NCBI GenBank assembly: GCA_030849075.1
Contig: JASAOO010002927.1
Coordinates: 1-13,899, forward strand
Length of the DNA stretch: 13,899 bases
Direction of reading: 5' to 3'
DNA from: Zelonia costaricensis
Taxonomy: Eukaryota > Euglenozoa > Kinetoplastea > Trypanosomatida > Trypanosomatidae
The first letter of the stretch is position 1; each line of letters begins with the position of its first letter. The notes beneath the pieces were generated by a model. That model saw only the letters and a program-made list of their open reading frames with translations, ran no database searches and was not told the origin of the DNA. Below are positions 7,546 through 13,899 of the stretch, piece by piece. The translations under genes and the position numbers were made by a program.

Positions 7546-8271
7546 CTAGGGCAGGTTGCTGATGATGTTGTATGGGGCACCACGGCGGTACACCGCCGGG
7601 GCGGCGGGTGGCGGCGAGTCCCTGGCTTTGAGCAGCCCGCCCTTCCCGCCATCTCCTCCCCCGTCCGCCGCCAGGGCCATGCCATGCCAGCCGCCGTCAC
7701 GGCGAGGGGGGAAGCGGCTGGGGCGCGACGGCGGCGTCGCCGGTGCCTCACGCGCGCTTGAGGTCGGCGACATCCCGATGCACACCACCGCGCCCTCCGC
7801 TTGCACAGGCGGGTAGGCCACGGCGGCGCGCGAGAGCGGCGGCGGAGGCGGCTGCCGTGCCAGCGCCGCGGCGCCCACACCGCGACCCATCGCGGGGGAC
7901 TGCAGTGTGAAGGGCGGCGCGGACACCGGCGTCGTGGGCAGCGCGGCGTACACGGCGGTGGGGCGACTCGGGCAGCAGCCGGGTGGCAGCAGCGAGGGCC
8001 CCGGCGCAGCAGCCGCTGCGTACGACGCAGGGCCTGCGCTGCCGGCCGAGGAGGGCACGACGGCGACGCCGGGTGGGGTGAGCGACGGGAGCCGCACCGG
8101 AACGACGGGCACGGCGGCGTGCAGCTGGCGCAGCTGGGCACGTCTGGGGCGCTGCGGCGCGGGAAGAGGAAAGGCGGCGGCGGCGGCGTCCAGGGCGAAG
8201 GCGGCGGGGGACGCGGCGCTCGGGGCCGGGTAGGCGGGCCAGCCGCTGCCAGCGCCTACCCGGCCCTCCAG
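7546..8271 (-). CDS. -1 frame C-terminal extension of alpha-tubulin N-acetyltransferase (frameshift product)
   Basis: This stretch continues the acetyltransferase in the -1 frame from the codon after the slippery site (CTG at 8271-8269) to TAG at 7548-7546, adding 241 residues. It begins LEGRVGAGSGWPAYPAPSAA and ends YRRGAPYNIISNLP. The frame is open from a stop at 8490-8488, strongly favours G/C at third positions and has Ala/Pro/Ser-rich, probably disordered content, including PPPPPLSRAAVAYPP. No ATG occurs in this frame between 8490 and 7890, so independent initiation cannot explain the coding character upstream of 7890. An internal ATG at 7890 could at most give 114 residues. I read it as the tail of a 481-residue frameshift product. 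A one-base assembly error in the six-A run would give the same protein. Its function is unknown; a role in localisation or partner binding is a guess. Confidence 0.7.
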   Translation of the reverse strand: MEGRVGAGSGWPAYPAPSAASPAAFALDAAAAAFPLPAPQRPRRAQLRQLHAAVPVVPVRLPSLTPPGVAVVPSSAGSAGPASYAAAAAPGPSLLPPGCCPSRPTAVYAALPTTPVSAPPFTLQSPAMGRGVGAAALARQPPPPPLSRAAVAYPPVQAEGAVVCIGMSPTSSAREAPATPPSRPSRFPPRRDGGWHGMALAADGGGDGGKGGLLKARDSPPPAAPAVYRRGAPYNIISNLP

Positions 8272-8277
8272 TTTTTT
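8223..8277 (-). promoter_or_regulatory. Candidate -1 programmed ribosomal frameshift signal (slippery A AAA AAC plus stem-loop)
   Basis: In the minus-strand transcript 8277-8271 is AAAAAAC, read in the zero frame as TCA AAA AAC, which is exactly the X XXY YYZ phase. A four-base spacer (UGGA, 8270-8267) leads to a perfect 14-bp stem: GGGCCGGGTAGGCG (8266-8253) pairs with CGCCTACCCGGCCC (8236-8223). The loop between them can add three more GC pairs (8250-8248 with 8239-8237). The zero-frame stop TAG (8258-8256) sits inside the 5' arm. Heptamers of this type work in retroviral and bacterial frameshifting. The spacer is at the short end of the usual range. Frameshifting in this gene is inferred, not shown. 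Confidence 0.7.
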
Positions 8278-8990
8278 GAGCTCGGCGCCGCCGCCGCCGG
8301 TCTCCCGCCTCCCCCGGCACTGCCGGTGGTCGGGGTCGGTGACGGCGACCGCAGCAGCTTCCCCCGCTCCGTCACGGTGGTGTGGTCGAAGAAGCGGTGG
8401 TACACGACGAAGTTGTTGACCTGCGGCGTGTAGGCGGTCAGGTTGTAGTGCCGCGTCATGAAGCCGAGCAGCTTGCTGCTGGGCCGGTCAATGGCGAGCA
8501 CCTCCGGCCGACTCAGCTTCTCCGCCGTGAGCATGTGTTCGAAGAGGGTCTTGCCGTACCCCTTGCGCTGGCACCGCTCATCCACGTAGAAGTCCAGCAC
8601 GCAGAGCGGGTCGACCTCGACCATCGCGCTCGTGCTTGGGTGTGTCACGAACAGCTTCTTTACGCCCATCTTCAGAATCCCGACGCCGCGGTGGTTCTCG
8701 GTGAGGAGGTAGAGTCGGTAGGTCTTGTTCTCGCGTAGCCGCGCGACAGAGGTGAGCACCACGTTGATCTCCTGTGCGCGCTGGCTGCGCACGCCGAGGA
8801 TGTCGATGGTGCGGCACAGCTTTCGCTCGAGCTCCTCCTGCGCCGCGTCGAGGGTGCCGGCGCGGGCGGCGCGGTGCAGGTCGTCCAGCTGCGCCCCTGT
8901 CCACCGTGAGACGCCGTCCGGCAGCGTGGTGAGCTGCGGCACCTCCTCGTCCCCGAGGCCGACCTTGGTGGACGGTGCTGGTCGTCGCAT
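8256..8990 (-). CDS. ATAT: Alpha-tubulin N-acetyltransferase (MEC-17/ATAT), zero-frame short form
   Basis: The enzyme transfers acetyl from acetyl-CoA to the luminal lysine (K40) of alpha-tubulin in stable microtubules. In trypanosomatids these include the flagellar axoneme and the subpellicular array. The zero frame gives 244 residues. The GNAT core spans about 45-205. CVLDFYVDERCQRKGYGKTL (130-149) holds the acetyl-CoA loop QRKGYG (141-146) and C130, which aligns with human ATAT1 C120. LAIDRPSSKLLGFMTRHYNL (165-184) holds D168, matching human D157. PQVNNFVVYHRFF (189-201) is also diagnostic. Both proposed catalytic residues are present. After about residue 212 the protein is Pro/Gly/Ala-rich and stops at TAG 8258-8256, just past a slippery heptamer. 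The ATG at 8990-8988 is the first in frame; only a TTG lies upstream (9086). Confidence 0.95.
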   Translation of the reverse strand: MRRPAPSTKVGLGDEEVPQLTTLPDGVSRWTGAQLDDLHRAARAGTLDAAQEELERKLCRTIDILGVRSQRAQEINVVLTSVARLRENKTYRLYLLTENHRGVGILKMGVKKLFVTHPSTSAMVEVDPLCVLDFYVDERCQRKGYGKTLFEHMLTAEKLSRPEVLAIDRPSSKLLGFMTRHYNLTAYTPQVNNFVVYHRFFDHTTVTERGKLLRSPSPTPTTGSAGGGGRPAAAAPSSKNWRAG

Positions 8991-9096
8991 GAGAGAGAGA
9001 GAGACGAGGAGGAGAGGGGGGAGGGGAAGTGTAGGGCAGCAGGGCCGTGACGTCGACCGGCCCGCGCTTCTCAGCCCCGACGACAAAAACAGAATG
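8991..9096 (-). promoter_or_regulatory. Polypyrimidine tract and candidate trans-splice acceptor of the acetyltransferase gene
   Basis: On the minus strand a C/T tract of about 35 bases (9027-8991) runs directly into the ATG with no AG between, so it cannot serve an acceptor that keeps this ATG. An upstream AG at 9071-9070, following TTCTGTTTTTGTCG, would give a 5'UTR of about 79 nucleotides. The first AG after the strong tract lies inside the coding region, three codons past the ATG. Confidence 0.35.
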
Positions 9097-9149
9097 GAAG
9101 AGCGTTGATACTGCGGAACACGTGCACAAATGGGCGCAGCAGCGTCGGT

Positions 9150-9178
9150 TGTGTGTGTGTGTGTGTGTGGTGTGTGTG
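9150..9178. repeat. TG microsatellite
   Basis: TG repeat with one GG interruption on the plus strand, upstream of the acetyltransferase gene. Confidence 0.9.
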
Positions 9179-10246
9179 CGTGGGGGAGGCAGTAGGCGGT
9201 GGGCGGTGGGATGCGTGTGCCCTCGCTGTTTCACTCCTTCCCACCACCACCACCACGGCGCTCCTCTGTGCGTGTGTCCTCGCAACACAAATGGATGGAC
9301 CCGGAGGGGGGGGGGCGACGCCACGTACCCTCGCCTGAGTGGATGAAGGTCCGCCGCCCCCGCTGCGTGTGCTTGACGCGGCGGAGAAGGACCTCCTCAA
9401 TCCCTTCAGAGTGCGACGTGTGTATGTGTGTGCGTGTGTGTGGGTGCTCCACGGTCCGGACCCTTCTGTGTGTATCTGCCTCTGTCAGTGACAGCAGCAG
9501 CGTGTGGGCCGCGTGCGGGGTGGCTGCGTGGAAGGCTGACAGTGGACAGTCGGGATAGGAGGGGAAGCTCGACTGGCAGGAGGACAGTGCATGGGGTCCG
9601 TGTGTGCGCGAGTGTGTGCTGCACGACCGCTGCGGGTGCGCACGGAGCTGCAGCGGGCCACGGAAGCAGCGCGCCACCCTCAGTCTGGGGGAGGGGAGGG
9701 GGGCGGGGTCTTGCCAACNCAACCAGAAGCCCTGAGCGTCGGCACGGTGGGAGTGGGCAGAGAGAAGGGGTCGAACCTTAGTTGCTGCGCTCACCTCTTC
9801 TCCTCTCACTCCCGCCTCTGTCGTCGTCGCACGAGTCGCGGCAAAGCCAATCCCAAGGGTCAACGCATCCGGTCCAGTGACGGGATGGGGGGGATGGGGG
9901 GAAGGGAGAGGGGGGTAAAGCAATGGGAATAGGCGTAGACGAGTGCCGCGTTGTGGACGCTGCCACAAGTTCACGCAGCGTGCCCGCGCAGTCACACGCA
10001 TTGCGCCCGTGTCCGCCGCGTGTGCCCTCCTGATCCCGCCATCAGCCCCCTGTACGCTTTTGGCACCTCTGCTGCCTTGCTGGCGTACGGTTCGCTTTCT
10101 TCTCTTCCTCCTCTGTTCTTGTTCGCGGCTCTCGCGTCACACGCCACGGAGGGGGCAGGCAGGCAGGCAAACGAGAATGGAGAAAGGCGTCACAACAGAG
10201 AGTGGAAGCATCATGACTTCGTTCACAGAACACATCGGACTGTAGG

Positions 10247-10262
10247 CACACACACACACACA
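10247..10262. repeat. CA microsatellite
   Basis: CA run of eight units on the plus strand, followed by further short ACAC and GTACAC units to about 10320. Confidence 0.85.
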
Positions 10263-10431
10263 CGTACACACACCGATTCGCGTACACACACACGTACACA
10301 CATTCCCATACACACGCACAGCGACGTGTGCGCCTTCCAGCGAGGCGCGCACGAGGGAGAAGTCAGAGATGACGACGAGAAGGAGAAAGAAGCCGCCGCG
10401 TAACAACAACAAAGCTAGAGCGTACGTGTGT

Positions 10432-10480
10432 GGGGGGGGGGGGTGGGAGTGGGGTGGGAGTGGGGGTGGGGAGGGGGGTG
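10432..10480 (+). other. G-rich block, candidate G-quadruplex
   Basis: Twelve G in a row (10432-10443) followed by six or more GGG/GGGG runs separated by TG or AG dinucleotides up to 10478. It lies about 120 bases past the LMBD-like stop codon on the strand opposite the gene. The transcript is C-rich here; a quadruplex would form on the template DNA strand. Confidence 0.6.
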
Positions 10481-10601
10481 AAAACTCGGTTGTAGGGCAA
10501 CACGCCTAACGTAAAAGGATGTGCAGCACTGGGAAGCAGGGGGTGGGGGGAACGACACGAGCACTCCACCACCACGCCTCCCCCCCTCCCTCCCCTCGCC
10601 C

Positions 10602-12041
10602 CTACAAGTCGTCGATGCGCAGCTTGGTCGGATCGCGGCGCTTCTTCTTCGGGCAGATGGCCACCCAAATGAGTGCCAGCAGCGCCATGCCGAGGAAGCA
10701 GAACTGCGCCCACTGGATGAACACGCCAATGCCGCGCAGGTGCACCACGAAGACGTTCATGAGCCCGTTGATAGCGGTGTACGCCGCGTAGTCCTGGAAG
10801 GAGCGGACGACGAAGTAGATGACCGCGTACGAGGTGATCAGCAGCAGACTGACGTTGAAGAGAAATGCGTTCACGAGCGTGTCGTGCCGCTTCATGGGGT
10901 GGATCTGGAAGAAGACGAGGCGCAGGCCCAACGCGATCTGCCCCTGCAAGGTAGACCAGGACAGGTAGAAGGCGAGAACGCCGTAGGCGCACACGCCGCA
11001 CAGCGCGAAGGCGTTGTTCAGCTTCAGCAACAGCGTGTTGAGGAACGGATTCACGTCGAAGGTGTTGTAGATAAAGATCTGGAGGAACCACATGATTGCT
11101 GTGACGAGGCACACCACACCGAGAAACAGCCTCCCGTATACGATGAAGGGCGAGCCGCCTGCCTTGGTGTACGCCCAGATCAGCTGGGCCTGCTGCGCCT
11201 CGAGAAAGTAGACCTCGTTGCGCAGCACGTTGATCTTGTTCTTAACGGAGCGCGGAATGACGCCGCGGCTTTCACGCTGGATCTGCGTGCACAGCTCGAG
11301 CAGCGCGTCGGCCTTCGCTAGCACTACCGCCATCTCCTCTGCGAACCGGCTGGCGCTGATGGCCTTGGTACGCGACTTGAACTCCTTGATGAGGTTGATC
11401 GGATACGCAACGACACCAACGCCGCCGTAGAAGAAGAAGAGGATCCACCCGATGAAGCACAGCATGCCGATCGTGTAGGTCATGATGCTCACCGAGAACG
11501 TGACAGTGGCGGAGCTGGAGGCGCTTGGCAGCGATACACCCGAGCTGTCGGCGAGGATAAACTGCGGGGTGCCGTTGTAGGCTTGGTATTTGATGTCCGC
11601 CACGCCCTTGAAGTAGTAGCACAGGCCGACGATCACCACAAACAGGATGACGATGATCACGGTCAAGATGATGCCGTGGGCCACCTGCTTACCAACGCGC
11701 GGCTTGTCCGGGTCGTAGGCCTCGTAGAAGAACATGAAGAAGGGGCAGACCACCACCGCCATGGCGGCCATGGCCCACAGCACAATCTGCCACATCAGGT
11801 TCGTGTTCAGTGTTTGGTTGTACTTGTGCTCCACGGTGGGGTCGGGCGAGTTCGCGACGTCGTACGGGACAAGAAGGATGCTGCCGAGGGCGAGGACCAG
11901 GCCTAGCCCAGCCACCGCCTTGGGCACATAGTCGGAGCCGGAGTCCTCCTCGGACTGGTAGTAGAAGATAATGTACGCCGCAAGCCCGATGCAGATCAGC
12001 GGCACCAGGATGATCAGCACAATCAGCCACCAGTTGAGCAT
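10602..12041 (-). CDS. LMBR1/LMBD-like multispanning membrane protein
   Basis: A 479-residue integral membrane protein with about nine hydrophobic segments (roughly 4-27, 40-60, 83-106, 122-144, 186-213, 300-326, 335-361, 389-412, 438-463). This matches the nine-helix plan of the LMBR1/LMBD family, which includes lysosomal LMBD1 (cobalamin export partner) and the lipocalin receptor LIMR. Family-like landmarks are FFYEAYDPDKPR (102-115), YPINLIKEFKSRTKAI (213-228) before a long cytosolic loop (215-298, probably partly coiled coil) and a basic tail, CPKKKRRDP (463-471). It is shorter than human LMBD1 (about 540 residues), mostly in the termini. The substrate and organelle are not shown. The ATG at 12041-12039 starts directly with the first helix and lies 20 bases after a strong splice acceptor. 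Stop at 10604-10602. Confidence 0.9.
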   Translation of the reverse strand: MLNWWLIVLIILVPLICIGLAAYIIFYYQSEEDSGSDYVPKAVAGLGLVLALGSILLVPYDVANSPDPTVEHKYNQTLNTNLMWQIVLWAMAAMAVVVCPFFMFFYEAYDPDKPRVGKQVAHGIILTVIIVILFVVIVGLCYYFKGVADIKYQAYNGTPQFILADSSGVSLPSASSSATVTFSVSIMTYTIGMLCFIGWILFFFYGGVGVVAYPINLIKEFKSRTKAISASRFAEEMAVVLAKADALLELCTQIQRESRGVIPRSVKNKINVLRNEVYFLEAQQAQLIWAYTKAGGSPFIVYGRLFLGVVCLVTAIMWFLQIFIYNTFDVNPFLNTLLLKLNNAFALCGVCAYGVLAFYLSWSTLQGQIALGLRLVFFQIHPMKRHDTLVNAFLFNVSLLLITSYAVIYFVVRSFQDYAAYTAINGLMNVFVVHLRGIGVFIQWAQFCFLGMALLALIWVAICPKKKRRDPTKLRIDDL

Positions 12042-12061
12042 GGTGACAGTGGGAAGAAGGA

Positions 12062-12090
12062 CTGGGGGAAAGAGAGAAGGGGGCGGAGAA
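12062..12090 (-). promoter_or_regulatory. Trans-splice acceptor of the LMBD-like gene
   Basis: Read on the minus strand: a C/T tract CCGCCCCCTTCTCTCTTTCC running into CCCAG, with the AG at 12063-12062, then TCCTTCTTCCCACTGTCACC and the ATG. This is the clearest polypyrimidine-AG arrangement in the window and would give a 20-nucleotide 5'UTR after the spliced leader. It also rules out the in-frame ATG at 12401. Confidence 0.55.
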
Positions 12091-12498
12091 GTGCCCAACA
12101 GCGGCAAGCAGCAGCAGCAGCAGATGGTTGGCCTAAAGGAGGGGGGAGGGCAACGTGCGTGTGGGAGGGCGGAGGTCACGCGCGTATGTGCGGACGATCG
12201 CTTGCTCCCACCACACACACGCACACAACACCGCACGCAGACGGCTTCAACGCGCGTGTATGTGGATGAGGCGGAACGGAAAGGGGGGGAGTGAGAACAA
12301 GCCACGGGGGAAAGAGAGAAAGCCGGCGGTGATAGCTCGTTTGCGTTTGCGCGCAGCGAGGTGGACGAGGTGCAACTCAAGTCACTGCAGCTGAACTCCA
12401 TAAACGGGGAGAAGAGCGGCGGCGATGTTCGGGTGTGGAGCGAGGGGGAGGGGGGCAACGAGGGAGAGCCAGCGAGTGGTGCGTTGAATGTGTGTGCA

Positions 12499-12524
12499 TG
12501 TGTGTGTGTGTGTGTGTGTGTGTG
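12499..12524. repeat. TG microsatellite
   Basis: TG run of about 13 units on the plus strand, upstream of the LMBD-like gene. Confidence 0.9.
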
Positions 12525-13860
12525 ACGATGGAGCGGCGCGAACCACCCAAGCACCGTGAGGGAGACGTGTTGACAGGTTTGATGACACACGCCATCACAG
12601 TTGTATTGAACCCCAGAGAAGAGGGGGGAAAGATGGCAGATGAAGGAGAGGGAAGTGGATTGATGTGCGAAGTGACCACACACAGAGAGAAAGACGCATT
12701 CACACACACACACCCAGTGTGGGCCGACGTCAGCTTCACGCGATCCCAAAGCTAGTCGGCGGCGCTTTGAATGACGCGGCAGCAGGAGGCGCACCTACAC
12801 ACACACACGCGCGCGCGCAGGACTCCAACTTTCCCTTCGTCACCCCAGTGGGTGAGGGGGGGTCTCATCGACACAACGGCTCCGCCGTGGAATGCCTCCA
12901 GCGCGCCCTGCGCACTGCCGTTACGGGAAAGGGGCTCCTCCTCCTCCTATCCTCTGCGTGCCCCACGCAGGAGATGAACCAAGGATATGAGAAGAGACAG
13001 GGGTGTGTGCACAGAGTGTCTGCACGCCGTACGACACAGTCCCCTCGTGCGGCGCACCAACACCGCGCCTCTCTCCCCCCACCACCTTCTTCCTCTCCAG
13101 CACTTTGGGTGAGTCAGCGCCGCCGCGCCGCGCCACAGCAGGGCCTTCCTGCTTCCGCTTGCAGCAGCGGCTGCCGCGCGTCTGTTTGTGTGCGTGTTTC
13201 ACCACATGAGTTCCTTCGTTGAACGTGTTGTGTTTAGAGTACCATCAGCGCCCATGCACAGCTGGCACGCTTTCATAGAAGACGAACAGAGAGATCAAGA
13301 AGAAGAGAAGAACAAGAGCGAGAGCGAGAACGTTAAGCTTGCTATTCGGCCCATCCGCCATGCCGCCACACATGTGCAGGTGCGTGTGTGAGTGTGTGTG
13401 TGTCTGTCAGAAGAAGGGGGCGCACGGAGCTGCGAGGATGCTCTGTTCAACACGTTGCCGCTGTCAGCGCCGCACGCACTCCGCCACCGCAGTCCGCACC
13501 GCCCGAGGAGACACACACACACCGGCTGATGGAAGCCCACTCGCGACGCAGTGAGCCCTTCGCATGACACTTCGCCGGAGTTCTCGTCGTTGGTGCGCCT
13601 GCTGACATGCGCACGTGCATTTCGGACTTCACGGTGACGGAGAGGGAGTCCGAAGCTGAGGGACGCGCACGGCCACTAACCTACTACTACTACTAGACCA
13701 CAAACCAGAAAACCATGGGGAGACGCGCGACACGGCGATGGCCGCGGTGTGAGAAAGAAGGCAGAGACACACAGCAGCGGTGGACGCGCGAGCCTTGTGG
13801 CTGCTGAGGACACGGCGGCCCGCAGCCTGAGCGCACGCCACCGCACGCAGTCCCGCCTCC

Positions 13861-13876
13861 CCGCTGCGAGCAGCGG
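13861..13876. repeat. GC-rich palindrome
   Basis: CCGCTGC GA GCAGCGG: a perfect 7-bp inverted repeat with a two-base centre, close to the window edge. No gene context is visible on that side, so no function is assigned. Confidence 0.6.
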
Positions 13877-13899
13877 CTCGGGCGGCGGCGCGACTTACT

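Larger units (their letters stand above)
8991..10601. other. Intergenic spacer, LMBD-like gene to acetyltransferase
   Basis: These 1.6 kb should hold the LMBD-like gene's 3'UTR and the acetyltransferase 5'UTR. I see no coding signal. It contains an ambiguous base (n) at 9719, a run of ten G at 9306-9315, a TG microsatellite at 9150-9178, a CA run at 10247-10262, a GGCA tetranucleotide repeat near 10154-10168 and a G-rich block at 10432-10480. Confidence 0.6.
12042..13899. other. Upstream intergenic spacer (no gene start or stop seen)
   Basis: These 1.9 kb hold the 5' flank of the LMBD-like gene and probably the 3'UTR of a gene beyond the window. Open frames on both strands are short or repeat-driven. 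Landmarks are a TG microsatellite at 12499-12524, a short TAC/CTA run at 13679-13695 and a GC-rich palindrome at 13861-13876. The last 450 bases are less repetitive than the rest and could be a decayed retroposon, which I cannot confirm. Confidence 0.55.

Noticed and set aside
8223..8266. The 14-bp inverted repeat as a transcription terminator
   Set aside because: It lies within coding sequence, and trypanosomatid genes are processed from polycistronic RNA instead of ending at hairpin terminators. Its place after the slippery site fits a frameshift stimulator.
8223..8277. A cis-spliced intron joining the two acetyltransferase frames
   Set aside because: Cis-introns are extremely rare in trypanosomatids, and coding character continues right up to the heptamer on one side and right after it on the other, leaving no room for an intron.
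7546..8990. Reading the acetyltransferase as a pseudogene because of the frame change
   Set aside because: All catalytic motifs are intact, only one frame change exists, it sits exactly at a phased slippery heptamer before a strong stem, and the downstream frame keeps its coding bias. Random decay does not predict this.
12042..12401. An in-frame ATG at 12401 would extend the LMBD-like protein by 120 residues
   Set aside because: The clear polypyrimidine-AG site at 12063-12062 lies downstream of that ATG, and the ATG at 12041 starts directly with the first membrane helix. The extra residues show no domain and follow spacer composition.
1693..13541. Repeated CA/TG blocks as a CRISPR-like or other array
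   Set aside because: They are dinucleotide microsatellites of varied length without spacers of constant size, typical of trypanosomatid untranslated regions.

Overview
The window looks like nuclear DNA of a trypanosomatid, most likely Leishmania or a close relative. It is GC-rich. All five recognisable genes lie on the minus strand and none appears to have an intron. They are separated by long spacers (about 1.3 to 1.9 kb) full of CA/TG microsatellites, G-runs and polypurine tracts. On the transcribed strand the polypurine tracts become the polypyrimidine tracts expected before trans-splice acceptors. This fits one polycistronic unit read from high to low coordinates. From memory the gene order resembles part of Leishmania chromosome 25; this was not checked.

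In transcription order the genes are: (1) an LMBR1/LMBD-type nine-helix membrane protein, 12041 to 10602; (2) alpha-tubulin N-acetyltransferase (ATAT/MEC-17), 8990 to 8256, with a further coding stretch in the -1 frame down to 7546; (3) a SMI1/KNR4 (SUKH)-fold protein of 599 residues with large low-complexity inserts and an acidic tail, 6165 to 4366; (4) a small single-helix protein that looks like a trypanosomatid cytochrome c oxidase subunit, 3020 to 2523; (5) the first 194 residues of a mitochondrial-type aldehyde dehydrogenase, 583 to 1, cut by the window edge. I see no tRNA, rRNA, CRISPR array or autonomous mobile element.

The standout is the acetyltransferase gene. Its catalytic frame ends at a TAG five codons after a canonical -1 slippery heptamer, A AAA AAC, in the correct phase. 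Four nucleotides after the heptamer a perfect 14-bp GC-rich stem begins, which contains the TAG. The -1 frame then runs open for 241 codons with strong coding character and ends in a compact tyrosine-containing C-terminus. This is the layout of a programmed -1 ribosomal frameshift giving a 244-residue short enzyme and a 481-residue long form with a disordered Ala/Pro tail. The main rival is one missing A in a six-A run, which would give the same long protein.

The genes do not form an obvious pathway, which is normal for a trypanosomatid polycistron. Two are mitochondrial (oxidase subunit, dehydrogenase), one acts on microtubules, one is an integral membrane protein and one is probably a scaffold.
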